Shown here piece after piece: positions 34,092 through 45,587 of a stretch of 64,000 nucleotides of DNA (within the stretch, counting starts at the first letter, position 1; the number at the start of each line of letters is the position of its first letter). The stretch is from Actinernus sp. WN-2022 (lineage: Eukaryota > Cnidaria > Anthozoa > Actiniaria > Actinernidae), in assembly GCA_030867875.1 (NCBI GenBank), contig JAOWCC010000019.1, positions 80,070,861 through 80,134,860 on the forward strand, in the 5' to 3' direction. The notes below the pieces were generated by a model. That model ran no database searches and was not told where the DNA came from. It saw only the letters and a program-made list of their open reading frames with translations. A program made the translations under genes and the position numbers.

Positions 34092-34822
34092 TATTGCCCC
34101 AGTAAAACCTCACCCCGGCAGACTGTGCTATACCCGCGAAACCTGGCGCTTTTGTAGCCGTCCTCCTACGTAGTCGAGGGAATCATCTCGCAAATAATCG
34201 GCCAAATATTGCCCCGGTGAAACCTCACCCCAGTATAATGTGATATCCCCGTCAAACCTGCGCCTTTGTGGTCCAGTCCCACGTGGTCGAGGGAATCATT
34301 CCATAAATAACCGGCAACATATAGGCGAATCCTTGTTTACGTTTTTTCCTCATTAGTATACATCAAACTTCAAGCGACGTACATACAAACAAACAGAGTC
34401 CATAAATCGAAAGAGATTGTCACACTTGATAATCACCGAAAATTTGAGAGTGATATGATAAATATATTTTGAGGAATGAGCGTTTAAAAAGCTCCAAATT
34501 TACAATGAATGTATGGCTGTCAGCAACTCTTTCCCCCATCCCATTTTATAGTTTTGAAAAGTCCATTTCTCCGTAAATATTTAACATATCAATCTCAAAT
34601 TTTCGGTGGTTACTCAGTTTAAAATTCTCTTTCAACTGATATAGTCTGTTTGTTTGTAGCTTGAAGTTTAATTTATGCTAATGAGGCAAAAATGTAAACA
34701 ATGAAGTCAGCAAGGACTCGCCTATTGCCCCGGTGAAACCTCACCCCAGTAGACTATGATATCCCCGCCAAACCTGGCGCCTTTGTGGTCATCCCACGTG
34801 GTCGAGGGAATCATTCCACATA
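34092..34822 (+). repeat. 116-bp direct repeat, three units, one split
   Basis: ATTGCCCC(A/G)GT(A/G)AAACCTC starts units at 34092, 34208 and 34724. Each ends with GTCGAGGGAATCAT. The gap between units 2 and 3 is filled by the MITE at 34322-34723; without it the three would be tandem. Confidence 0.85.
34322..34723. mobile_element. MITE inserted in the 116-bp repeat
   Basis: TAGGCGAATCCTTG at the left and CAAGGACTCGCCTA at the right, with further pairing (TTTAC...TCATTAG against CTAATGA...GTAAA; AAACTTCAAGC against GCTTGAAGTTT). Comparison with the unit 1/2 junction shows insertion at a TA. Confidence 0.8.
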
Positions 34823-35055
34823 ATGTACAATTTAAGTTCGGTATCTGTACAGTCAGCGTGCACCAACAATAACAAAATCTATAAAATTGAGAGAGATATT
34901 CGTATTACTATGATAATTGTCATTAATCCACTTTGACGAAGGAACGAACTCCCTCCGATAATAACTCCCATCAAAACATTTAAAATTGTCCACAGGACAC
35001 CGTGAGAAAATCTATAGTAATTCGATAAAATAAATACCAATACATAGTGGATTCA
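34823..35055. other. intergenic
   Basis: Nothing recognised. Confidence 0.5.
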
Positions 35056-35247
35056 AATGCTAACGTCAAGTTCGCCTTGACCTGCCTGTTCGCGAGGAGC
35101 CGCTTGTTCACCTTGAGCTGTTCGTCCACCTTCAGTTGCTTGTTCAACTTCAACTGCCTGTTCGACTACTTGAATTGGTTGTGCCTCCGCGGCTGCTTGA
35201 GGGTTTTCTGATTCTGGAGCAGCATCAGCCGGATATTGAACTTCTGC
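35056..35247 (-). CDS. small Gln/Glu/Ala-rich ORF, unrecognised
   Basis: A 64-codon frame on the minus strand starts at an ATG in an excellent Kozak context (CAGCCATGGC) and ends with TGA. The product is low-complexity and acidic, with repeated EQA-type units (VEQAVEVEQATE, EQAAPREQAGQGE). No domain or signal peptide. The upstream stretch 35335-35425 is repeated at 41145-41225, so this could be a promoter plus short ORF inside a dispersed element rather than a host gene. Host 5' exon, retrogene fragment or chance are all possible. Confidence 0.3.
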
Positions 35248-35334
35248 CATGGCTGAATTCGTGTGGGTCGTAGGAAAAACAAAACCAAAGTTCTCTTTCT
35301 CCTCACTCCGCCAGGGTAAGAAAACTGAGCAAGA

Positions 35335-35425
35335 GAGCGAGCATGTAGCCTGAATTTCAGCCGTCTCCCCTGGTTCGTTCCTCCCGAGAAAGACGTCTGA
35401 ATCCAATACCCGATAATGCCGTCTA
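35335..35425 (-). repeat. dispersed repeat, copy 1 (with 41145-41225)
   Basis: On the minus strand, TCAGACGTCT, GGAACGAACCAG, GGCTGAAATTCAGGCTA and GCTCGCT occur in the same order as on the plus strand at 41145-41225. It lies just upstream of the small ORF at 35056-35247. Confidence 0.65.
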
Positions 35426-35716
35426 ATGACGTCAAGGTGGATTAACAATTTAATTTATGCAAATAAAACTGTCACGGCAGTAGTAAGAGTTCGTGAGTCA
35501 CAAAAACAAAGCCATCGCTCGCCTTGAGAAATTATTTGAGATTATGCCGGCCAAAATAAAAGCCTTACCTATATATATACCTATATATATACCTATATAT
35601 ATACATATATATAGGCAAAGCAAAGGCAAAGCCCTATTCAAATCTCACGAAGAGATGCAACCTATGTACTACAGAAAAACACCTGATAATAACTGAGCCA
35701 CATAAGGCAACCTTAA

Positions 35717-38410
35717 GGTGGCTCGCCTGGATTTTCCAGGGACGCACTATACCCACTTTGAACGGCTGATACTCCATTGTCAGATCTCAGTCTGGCAAGT
35801 CACTTCACTCATTTACTAGACATAGAATAAACTTCCCAAAAATGTAGGTTTGTTTGACATCGGTGTTACCATAGCAACACAGCGTTGACGTCATGCATTT
35901 TACATATCATCAATTTTCTCGAAATCTAGACCTAAACTTTTAAAACGACCTAGTGTTCCTTGTAGTCTAAATATAGGCCTTCAAGACTGCAAAGTTTAAA
36001 AAGATTGTATGAGAGCGTTTTCGAAAAAAATTGGGTTGAATATTTTCGTTAAAAAATAGACAATTCGCCTTACTTCCTGTTTAGTCGTCGAGAACTGTAT
36101 TTTCCGGCTCAGGTATATTAAGGCCTGGGTCAAGAATGACCACACCCCTTAGATTTAAAGGGGTGGTCTACTTTCGTTTGGTTGTACCCGATACGATTGA
36201 GTTTAGTATGTCTCATGTAGAGTCCACATCTTAACGTTCTGGCAAAGATGGTTGCCATAGCGACGGACCCTGTGACCTTTGATCTCGTTTTGAAGAGAAT
36301 ATGATAGAAGGCTTCGGGAGGAAAGTAGAGCGCACAAAGGTCAGAATTAAAACCGGTGGAACTAATGCAGTTTACCGTGTAGTTTTTCAGTCCAACTAGA
36401 CATCGTGGAAAAGTGTGTTAAATTCGTTGAAACTTGAGGGTATCATATTTCACATTTACCTTAATCGGCCTTCCTCTTAAAATTTCCAACCGTTCTAGTT
36501 GGACCAAGAAAGTATGCACTAACCCTGAATGAATTACAGTAAAATACCCGCCACATTAAAACTCTCTACCTTCCTCCCAGAGGCTTTTATCAGATTTCCT
36601 TAAATTAAAGTTCAAAGGTCACATTACATGTTTCCATGGAAACTGTAACTAGAAATTGTTAGCCTCGTGCCTTTATCGAGTCTGTCAAAGTGCCATGAAA
36701 ACAACTTACAACCACGAAGAGATAGACCACCCCCTCTTGATTTGTGGCGGCCATTTTGGAAAAGATTGAGACCCAGGCCTTAATGTACCTGAGGGAGAGC
36801 TTCAAGCGATGTTTTTAGCATATTTCATACCTATGGCATAGGACTACTTCCCATGAAAATTTCATTCCATTTGCTTTATTCGATTTCGGTTTATGGAATC
36901 ATAAGTAATGTCATAAATAGACTCATTTTAGTCAAAATAGTAATGTATTTGCTAAGAAAGCGGTAATTCGAAAACTAGTCGAGAAATATTTTTTTAAATC
37001 CTTTCACCTGAAATTCAACATGTACTACCCTGGCCCTGTAAATTTCAAGAGCATTGAATCATTTTAAGGGCGCGGAATAAAAACAAAAACATAGGGAACT
37101 TTTACATTCATCCACGCAAGCTTCATTGCCGTATCACTTTGTTGATAGCTTGTGTCTTTCCGAAATTTCTCTTTTGTCTAGATTCTACATACCTGGGTGC
37201 TTTTTAACTAACGAGTTTGCTACACTTCGCTACTGCCGGATCGCTCGTGCAAATTCTGTTCTTAGTACAATGACATGCAATGACATGCAAATCATAGTCA
37301 CGCTGCCAGTTGTAACGCTGTTATAATATAACTTATACTATTTATTTACAAAACGTTATATAATATCTCTAATTCAAAAATCTCGTTTTTAATTAGTATT
37401 TAGAAAATGTGGTATAGACGTCACGGCCCGTCACGGGCACTTTTTCCCGATCTTGTAACTAAAACACACTTATTCAACATTATCATTCCGCAATGCTTTG
37501 CTTCATGGTTTAACTAATTTGTATGTCATTGTACTAAGAACAGAATTTGCACGAGCGCGAGTTCCGGCAGTAGGCGAAGCGTAGCAAGCGTGCATGGCAA
37601 ACTTGTTAGTTCAAAAGCACACAAGTATGTTTAATCTAGACAAAAGAGAAATTTTGGAAAGACACAAGCTATCAACAAAATGATACAACAGTGAAGCTTG
37701 CGTCGATAAATGTAAAAGTTCCTTATGTTTTTGTTTTTATTTCGCGCCCTTAAAATGATTCAATGCTCTTGAAATTTACAGGGCCAGGGTAGTACATGTT
37801 AAATTTCAGGTGAAAGGATTTAAAAAAATATTTATCGACTAGTTTTCGAATTACAGCTTCCTTAGCAAATACATTACTATTTTGACTAAAATGAGCATAT
37901 TTATGACATTACTTATGATTCCATAAATCGAAATCGAATAAAGCAAATGGAATGAAATTTTCATGGGAAGTAGTCCTATGCCACAGGTATGAAATATGCT
38001 AAAAACATCGCTTGAAGCTCTCCGGAAAATACAGTTCTCGACGACTAAACCGGAAGTAAGGCGAATTTTATTTTTTTAACGAAAATATTCAACCCATTTT
38101 TTTTCGAAAACGCTCTCATACAATCTTTTTAAACTTTGCAGTCTTGAAGGCCTACATTTAGACTACAAGGGACACAAGGTCGTTTTAAAAGTTTAGGTCT
38201 AGATTTCGAGAAAATTGATGATATGTAAAATGCATGACGTCAACGCTGTGTTGCTATGGTAACACCGATGTCAAACAAACCTACATTTTGGGACGTTTAT
38301 TCTATGTCTAGTAAATGGGTGAAGTAGCTAGCCCGACCGAGCTCTGACAGCGGAGTATCAGCCGCTCAAAGTGGGTATGGTGCGTCTCTGGAAAATCCAG
38401 GCGAGCCACC
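35717..38410. mobile_element. 2.7 kb TTAA-flanked foldback element
   Basis: Ends GGTGGCTCGCCTGGATTTTC and its complement, flanked by TTAA at 35713-35716 and 38411-38414. The right arm (about 37525-38410, near 885 bp) matches the left arm (35717-37275) once a 686-bp insertion (36108-36793) is removed. The spacer is only about 250 bp. Arms share long stretches (TTGCTATGGTAACACC, GGCCAGGGTAGTACATGT). No transposase is encoded. TTAA targets point to a piggyBac- or Kolobok-type transposase acting in trans. Confidence 0.9.
36108..36793. mobile_element. non-autonomous element nested in left foldback arm
   Basis: CTCAGGTATATTAAGGCCTG at the left is matched by CAGGCCTTAATGTACCTGAG at the right. The uninterrupted right arm of the host element shows the empty site (CCGGAGAGC), with GG duplicated around the insertion. 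Inside, GGGGTGGTC and GACCACCCC lie symmetrically near the ends. No coding region. Confidence 0.85.
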
Positions 38411-38879
38411 TTAAATAAACGTAACGAACTCGTATCAACATGCAGACATCAACGGAAATACATATAATTAAACGTAATACACAATACGCGCAATCACTTT
38501 AATGTGCGCATTCATTTTACGGCTTATTTCGAAGGTTTGCCATACCAATCCTATTGTCGTAGCTCTTATCAATGCTCCGGTTTGTGGAGATTGGCGTAAC
38601 ATAACACACAATCATGCACTTTAGCGCGCGCAACTATTTAACGGTTTATTGACGTGATCATATTTTTTATTTATTGTTGTAGCTCTTAACAGAATAGATT
38701 AACTGAAGAGTGGATCGACTTCACGTCGGTCTACGAAACAGATTTGTATTAAATCTATGTACTCAAAAATTGAGTAGTCTACACATTGGCTTAATCCGCT
38801 CCTTCATTGTAGAGCACTCTCTTGGTTTCACCGGTGAACTTCACCTACATATATTGTAGCAAATATATTGTAGCAAATA
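38411..38879. other. intergenic
   Basis: Nothing recognised; ATATATTGTAGCAAAT is duplicated at 38850-38879 beside the next element. Confidence 0.5.
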
Positions 38880-40028
38880 CAGCAAATTGCAAAAATTATG
38901 AGGTTCAATATATCGGGTGCATTGTGGGAACGATTTCCCGTTACTGTCCCGCACTGAAACCGATGCGACAATGGCTACGTATACGTAATGTTAATGTCCA
39001 TCTAAGGGTTTTGGATGTAGTAACTAAACGAAATTTTCCCAGTACTAAACAGCTTTTAAATGTCGTATTTATTTTTAAAAGCATCATCTCAGCAATAATC
39101 AGCAATAATCTCCGCAGTTATGAGCGCGTAGATTATTGTCGCGGTTCGTGACTAGCGCGCTAGCTGTTTGGAACGTCTAGCCCAGCTACCAGAGTACTAG
39201 ATGAAGTAAATAAAAATATATTTTTCTATTAGTAGCCTCATTATCTAAGGTGCAGACAATTTCAAGCCCTTCTTACGAAAAGCCTTCCAACCTTCAACAA
39301 CAATATCGGGCCGTGTTCAACAAACAATAACATACAAAGGAGATACTGAAATGTAAATTCAAGGTACGCACGAATTTCTAGACTTAGGACGCAATTATTT
39401 CTAAATCATTTTGTTTTAATCCAATGGCAATATTTGTCCAAAAATAGTAGTAAGCAATGCAAAAAATGAAATCATTTGTGAATTTTAAAAGTCATGATTC
39501 ATTGGAAGGTTTGATATTTGATCGTTATAACATGCTTGGTAATTATCATATTTTCGCTAATATGCTAATGTATTCGTTTGCAGTGTCGACGTTTTCATAA
39601 CTAATAAAACCTTAGGATACAAACTTTTACTTCTGAAATAAACTTTGAACCTTCTTGGACGATAAAGTAGGAAAGCACGGCTTTATTTGCATGTATTTCC
39701 GTCTAGTACTCTCAGCTTTAGCCAGCGCGCTAGTCACGAACCGCGACAATAATAATAAATATCTCATCTACGCGCCCATAACTGCAGAGATTATTGCCGG
39801 ATGATGCTTTTAAAAATAAATACGACATTTAAAAGCTGTTTAGTACTGGGAAAATTTCGTTTAGTTACTACATCCAAAACGCTTAGATGGACATTGACAG
39901 TACGTATATACGTAGCCAATGTCGCGTCGGTCTCTGTGCGGGACAGTAACGGGAAATCGTTCCCACAATGCACCCGATATATTGATATGTTTATATGTTG
40001 GACACCTCATAATTTTTGCAATTCGCTG
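38880..40028. mobile_element. long-TIR MITE, CAGC(G/A)AATTGCAAAAA family, copy 1
   Basis: Arms of about 290-300 bp (38880-39165; 39725-40028) are inverted copies, containing CAATATATCGGGTGCATT and TTTAAATGTCGTATTTATTT. TA flanks both ends. The core of about 560 bp has no coding content. Its terminal bases and the CGGGTGCATT(A/G)TGGG block are shared with 61745-63457, so both belong to one family. Confidence 0.9.
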
Positions 40029-41844
40029 TATATATATATCTCCATCCCATTTGCTTCCCAAGTGCCTCTTATGTTGTGAAAACCTTTTCGAAGCAACAAA
40101 TCGTTATATTATATTTGGAGGCAAAGTACAGTTGATCTTTGTCTTTCCGTCGATCTTTGTACATGTCTCGCGATCTGCCGTTCGAATCGACACATGCAGC
40201 TACGAGATATTACCTATGTAAATGATGCAACAGAAAAGTAGAAAAACATGAAAGGATAATGGTGAATTTTCGAAGAAATACGAAGACTCTTTTACGGGAA
40301 AGAACAGTTCCTTGAAGAGAGTAGCGACATTCTTTACCACTGCGAGTGTGAACAAATTCCGGGGGGTATAATTTGGGTGCAGTCAGGGTCGGGGTTCAGT
40401 ATTTTTTAGGCAGTTAGGGTTAATCAGCTTTTTTTAGCTACTATATGTAAAAAAAAGGCATTCTGTTGCCGCATTTTGATCGCCTGCCCACATGTAAGCA
40501 CTGAGGTTCCCATACATCGTGACGCCGCTAATTCGTACTTCAGTACTTATCTATGTACTTCATCTGCTGATTTGTTTACCCAATGCCAGGTCCCGACTTG
40601 AAATGTTCCGTATTTTGCATACAATTCCGGTACGCGGTATACCGGCCGGGATATATATCCGACCGTGTTTTGAAAACAATTTAAAGAAGGGGCAATCAGG
40701 TTTTTTTTCCCCAAAAAGGGGCAATCAGGGTTTTGGAGCTCGGATTGGGTCAAACAGGGTCAGGGTTTGAGCCTCTTGGCCTCACATACATACCCATTTT
40801 TCATATAAGTACCCCCCCCCCCCCCCCCCAAATAATCGATTATCAACAACCCCGAGGACGCGACGCGATAAAATGTACATGCTTACAGTCGGCCGGTTAT
40901 TGTGCAGGACACTTTCAATCCATTTCCAGATGTTTTCCTTTCGAATTCAATGTCTTTGCCAAAGACAACCACTCCACGGATTGAAACTCAACGATCAACA
41001 ATCGCGAGTCCAAAGTGATCCTGCTACCCTTAGTTCCAGAGGTTCTACTGCCTCCCTTCGCGAAAGTTAGGCGCCGAGCTAGGAGCGAAGCGACGAGAGT
41101 CGAGGATAATTATGATAATTATGCGAAATTATAGAATATGAACCAATCAAAGATCACGATTCAGACGTCTCGAGAGAGGAACGAACCAGAGGAGCCGGCT
41201 GAAATTCAGGCTAGCGAGCATGCTGCTTGCATTCAGTATTTATACTTGCCTATTTCGTAATACACGTGCAAATGCGAAAAATACACATGCAGTTATTTGG
41301 AGTTATTTGGTGTTTATAGCCTAAATTCATCCGTGCATATCATTACGAGTGTTATGAATAGTGTTTGTAAGAGAAATTTAGAGCAACTTGGTTCACTCTA
41401 ACCGAAATCAGGTTTCCAGAATAAGATTTTGTAGTCCACTTATATCTTTGCCATCCTCTATCGAAAAAGATTTGAAAGCATATCAGGACAATTACATGGT
41501 ATTTCTCTCAGGGTGTTATTTTCGTAGTTTTGTTTCACGGAAATTTTAAGGTTCGTTTAGATTGACAAGGTCCTTTAAGTAGGTAAGGCAGATATTCTAC
41601 CTGGCATTAAACAATGCATCGTGAAAAGCTTATTACCATTGTCAGTGATGTTAATATGAAAGTCTCATAACACTCTTGCAAAGTTCTTTTGTATATCAAA
41701 AAACAAGTTGAATTAGTTTTAGAGCGAAACAGTGGTTTTGTGAAACCTAAGAGAACATTAGGGGATGCGACTTAAAGGAGCTATGTCATGATGGTTATTG
41801 CGCATGTACGGAGTGAATGTTTGGTATGTGTTACTATGTGTTAC
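40029..41844. other. intergenic
   Basis: No supported gene. Contains a run of 18 C at 40812-40829 and the dispersed repeat at 41145-41225. Frames at 40519-41070 are unrecognised and cross the poly-C run. Confidence 0.5.
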
Positions 41845-42022
41845 TAGAGGTTTTGCACCAACACGTGATGGCAGACATGTTGGTAGCAGGAACAATGAAA
41901 TTTGTTTAATCATGTGAAAATTAAATCTCAAAGGAATAACATTCTATTGTTCCTGCCACCCAACATGGCTTCCGTCTATTGTCCCTGCCATGGCTGCCAT
42001 TACGTGATGGTGCAAAACCTCT
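41845..42022. mobile_element. palindromic MITE (AGAGGTTTTGCACC), copy 2
   Basis: TAGAGGTTTTGCACCA and TGGTGCAAAACCTCT bound a diverged copy of 24360-24517, with the same AAATCTCAAAGGAATAAC core. The right arm carries an extra partial duplication (TATTGTCCCTGCC). Confidence 0.85.
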
Positions 42023-42044
42023 CGTCCAGTTCAGTTCTTGACCG

Positions 42045-42172
42045 CCATTTTGAAAGGTAACCAAGCTTTTGTTGACACTGAGGCTGGAGTTGAGATCTAT
42101 CCGTATTCATAGAAAGAGAGCTACTCCAGCCTCCATGCGAGGCTAAGGCTTGGTTACCTTTCAAGAACTACG
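42045..42172. repeat. 128-bp palindrome
   Basis: GAAAGGTAACCAAGC...GAGGCTGGAGT pairs with ACTCCAGCCTC...GCTTGGTTACCTTTC. Probably a short MITE. Confidence 0.75.
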
Positions 42173-42826
42173 AATAGACCAGTTTACTATGGGGAGCCGT
42201 TTGTAAAAATATTATTTAGATGATTTTTACAATATTTACAAACAAATAGAGAACGTCTTCTCGGTCGGACAATTTTTTTTATAAATATAGAAGAAACGCG
42301 ACTTTGGTTATTTATAAATAACAATTTCAATGGGGTTCGCTAAAATGGTTAAGTAAAAGTGGTTCCCACATAGGATTTCTTTCTCTCTTTTTACATAATT
42401 ACGTATTGTCCGCTTCAATCATTTTCTTTTAAAAATATTGTGAAATCAGAGTTCTTTCCTATTTTTAGGAGGTTTATTTCTGTTAACCAATGACATATCA
42501 AGTTTCAACAATAGAAAAAATTAACACCTTTGTGCATTCCTGGCCGTTGAGTGCTCCTGTTCTTATGCGAACCATTACTTAAAAATAAATAGCTACTTTT
42601 ACTAATTTCGTTATTTAATAAATAACCACTTTTTTAGAGAGCCCTTCTTAATACGTGATTTACAAAAAAAAACATTTCGCTGGAGTGGTTATTTATAAAT
42701 CAATAAATATTGGCTGCATTTCGCCTTTTGATATACATGTAACAATTATACATGTATATATATACATTCGCTTAAGTAATGAATTTACACTCCCTTTGAA
42801 ATAATATTTATATATATATTTTTTTG

Positions 42827-42922
42827 TGAGTTTTGACTCCAGCAGTTCTGAACAGTCTATACCAACGATGTTATATAGTGTATAGAGTGTTCAGAACTAC
42901 TCGGGTCAAAATAAAACTCGCC
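42827..42922. repeat. 96-bp imperfect hairpin
   Basis: GTGAGTTTTGACTCCAGCAG and TTCTGAACA pair with TGTTCAGAACTACT and ACTCGC at the other end, with small bulges. Confidence 0.65.
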
Positions 42923-43056
42923 GAAAAACGCTGAAATTGCAACCACACCCAGCCCATGGACAAATAGACACAACCTGTAAGTATTGTCGTTTTTTATTCA
43001 AAATCCAAGCCTAAAACAAATCCCATGCAAATACTAGTAAATATTGCCACTTACAG

Positions 43057-43553
43057 AGCTTGGGTTACCTGTGGGAAAACATGCACACTGCAGTTATGTG
43101 TCCAGAGTATAGAATCCGGGATAAAACCACCACCGAATCACTTTCTCACGTAAAATGTGACAGGTTCGGCCCCCCGACAGTCACAACAACAATATATCTC
43201 TGCAGGCAAAATAAAGAGTTATCACCCAACAGGGATACGATTAAGTTGTACGTAGGAGATTGTTGTTGTGTACTTCGTGGAACTGCAGTAGAAAGAGTGG
43301 CAAGTGGAGATCCGAAGTCACAGTATTTTTTTTGTGATGAAAGAGGAGGACCCCTTCACAGGGCAGCTACATTTGACCTGGATAATAAGGTGAGAACTAT
43401 TGCTACAGAACTTCAAGACAAAAGTTGATAGCAAAATTAGCTGCAGGTGAAGATGCAAGCAATCGATGCGTATTATCACGCTGCATGCCTATCAGCTCTG
43501 TATAATCGAGCTAGAGGTTTTAAGGCTCAAACAGGAGAGTCTGATACCAATGC
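43057..43553 (+). pseudogene. degenerate copy of an unnamed repeated protein family
   Basis: An open frame follows an AG acceptor-like site (TTACAG at 43051-43056) and runs to about 43420. It includes Cys-rich parts (VGDCCCVLRG, FFCDERGGPLHRAA) and FDLDNKVRTIATELQDKS. After a one-base shift it continues as LIAKLAAGEDAS, and after another as IDAYYHAACLSALYNRARGF. The order LH...D.KVR...LQD..LIAKL..GD...YH..CL..LYNR is one I recall from an abundant uncharacterised family in cnidarian and fish genomes, of unknown function. Two frameshifts make it a pseudogene. An AAG|GTGAGA site at 43389 could be a donor, but homology continues across it. Confidence 0.55.
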
Positions 43554-43701
43554 ACGTATATACTACATGTAAGTTAACAAGGCATAACCAAATACTTTTT
43601 GGTTATACTGATTTTAGCTATGTTACAGTTAAGCTTATTTTATATATTATTCCAAGAGTCTATTTTTATATTTATCAAGGAAATTTAATTATAGTTCACA
43701 A

Positions 43702-43704
<3 letters not shown>

Positions 43705-43759
<55 letters not shown>
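43705..43759. repeat. (AT)n microsatellite
   Basis: About 27 uninterrupted AT units between the protein fragment and element P1. Confidence 0.95.
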
Positions 43760-43762
<3 letters not shown>

Positions 43763-43899
43763 TGAATATAGAAAAAGGCGGTAAAAACTAACGATGAACT
43801 TCCTGTAGAAGGATCCCTCTGGATTCACAGCTAGTTGTAGTTATATATTATACAAAGAATTTACAGGAGTACAACTGGCAACTTCTCACAGTTCCATAT

Positions 43900-43942
43900 A
43901 TTTAAAAACGTTTCGGCTTTCAGCCTTCATCAGTTAAAAAGT
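43900..43942 (-). ncRNA. hammerhead-ribozyme-like motif, P1 left end
   Basis: On the minus strand: CTGATGA, a GGCT/AGCC stem II, then GAAACGTT. Details as for the copy at 45588-45628. Confidence 0.7.
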
Positions 43943-44225
43943 AAAAAATAAATAAATTTACATTCAGGTTTAGTGCTATATTTATACAGAAAGCTAATAC
44001 AAGTGTTTTTAAAAGAAAAAATGTTGAATAAAAGAAATTACTGTTCCTCAAATGAATACAATAGGATTAAAATTCAATGTGAGCAGCCGTAATCTAAACA
44101 GTTATGTAATATCGCAAAGGTTATGTAATACTGCTGAATATTTTCAAAAGTTAGTTACTGTGTGTTCTACTAAAGCGCTAATTACTAATTGAGTAATTTG
44201 TAATATTTCTAGAGGTAGTGTAAAA

Positions 44226-45293
44226 CTATTTATAATGGATTCTATTCTTGGATTTGTATTCCCGCCGTTTATTCATACCATGCGGTTGTAAACACCTTAA
44301 CTGTGCTGTCCAATAGGCTTCTCTAGTTAGAAGTTTCTTATCTACCTGTTCGGAATCTCTAATTTGTTCAATACATATGAACTTGTAGTCTGTTAACTCG
44401 TGCGACGATTGATTAAAATGAATTGCCACCTCACACGTTCTCTTATTAGTAAGCATAGCAGACTTATGATTACGGAATCTAACCTTAAATTCGTTGGATG
44501 TGGAGCCTACATATTGCATATTGCACTTGATGCAAGAAACGAGATAGATAGCATTCGAAGAACTACAACTTAGTCTTTCCTTAATATTATAATTACGACC
44601 GGTTGCAGAGCTTTGAAATTGTTGATTCTCATCAAAATAATGTTTACAAAGGTCACATTTCTTAAGGCACTTGAAGCAACCTGGTTGCGCAACCTCTTCA
44701 GATTGCTTCAATTTGGACGGTGCCAGCAATTCTTTCAGATTCTTAGTTCTCCTAAATGCTGGTATAACTGACTTAGCTGGAAATATGCGCTTGAGTGTGG
44801 GAGTAGCATCTAAAAGATGTAAATGCTTATAAATTACCTTAGAAATATCTGGCAGTCTAGGGTTAAAGTCTAAAACTAACGGAATTAATTTCTTACTCTT
44901 TTTCTTCTTAGTTTTGAGAAGTACTGCTCTATCATTGCTTAAGGCACTATCAAACTTTTCATTGATTAAAGCTGTAGGATAACCTTGGCGTTGTAAATAT
45001 TGTTTATATTCAACGCAGCGCTTTTCTAGTGTTTCCCTAGAAGAACAATTTCTATTAAGTCTAAGGCCAACTCCATAGGGGACTGACTTCTTACAGTGAA
45101 TAGGGTGTGAACTACTAAACGGCAAATAAAGGTGGCTGTCAGTAGGCTTAGCATAAACATCTGTGGAAATGAATCCCCCATTAAGACTAAGTGTTAGGTC
45201 TAACACATTCAGCGTGTGCTCTGAGTAAACTAGCTCGAACTTAATGGTAGGGTACAAGGAATTGATATAGCAAATCCAAGAATAGAATCCCAT
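44226..45293 (-). CDS. truncated Penelope RT C-terminus plus GIY-YIG endonuclease
   Basis: 355 codons. The first seven residues read through the inverted end; homology to the full-length P2 protein starts at YINSLYPTIKF, after the RT catalytic block, so fingers and palm are gone. A linker with paired cysteines follows (CFKCLKKCDLC, about residues 205-215). The GIY-YIG nuclease then has IYLVSC and YVGSTS as its two Tyr/Gly blocks, with the Arg block RFRNHK, the Glu block TREAYW and a late Asn (GMNKR). The nuclease part looks complete, so a nicking enzyme is possible in principle, but there is no RT. It is clearly a different subfamily from P2 (roughly 60 percent alike by eye). Confidence 0.85.
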   Translation of the reverse strand: MGFYSWICYINSLYPTIKFELVYSEHTLNVLDLTLSLNGGFISTDVYAKPTDSHLYLPFSSSHPIHCKKSVPYGVGLRLNRNCSSRETLEKRCVEYKQYLQRQGYPTALINEKFDSALSNDRAVLLKTKKKKSKKLIPLVLDFNPRLPDISKVIYKHLHLLDATPTLKRIFPAKSVIPAFRRTKNLKELLAPSKLKQSEEVAQPGCFKCLKKCDLCKHYFDENQQFQSSATGRNYNIKERLSCSSSNAIYLVSCIKCNMQYVGSTSNEFKVRFRNHKSAMLTNKRTCEVAIHFNQSSHELTDYKFICIEQIRDSEQVDKKLLTREAYWTAQLRCLQPHGMNKRREYKSKNRIHYK

Positions 45294-45587
45294 TATAAAT
45301 AGTTTTACACTACCTCTAGAAATATTACAAATTACTCAATTAGTAATTAGCGCTTTAGTAGAACACACAGTAACTAACTTTTGAAAATATTCAGCAGTAT
45401 TACATAACCTTTGCGATATTACATAACTGTTTAGATTACGGCTGCTCACATTGAATTTTAATCCTATTGTATTCATTTGAGGAACAGTAATTTCTTTTAT
45501 TCAACATTTTTTCTTTTAAAAACACTTGTATTAGCTTTCTGTATAAATATAGCACTAAACCTGAATGTAAATTTATTTATTTTTTAC

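Noticed and set aside
24360..42922. Large palindromes as replication origins or structured RNAs
   Set aside because: Their TIRs, TA or TTAA borders and repeated copies fit MITEs; nothing supports an origin.
43389..43395. AAG|GTGAGA as a splice donor of a host exon
   Set aside because: Protein homology continues past it (VRTIATELQDKS), so it is more likely coding sequence of a decayed intronless copy.
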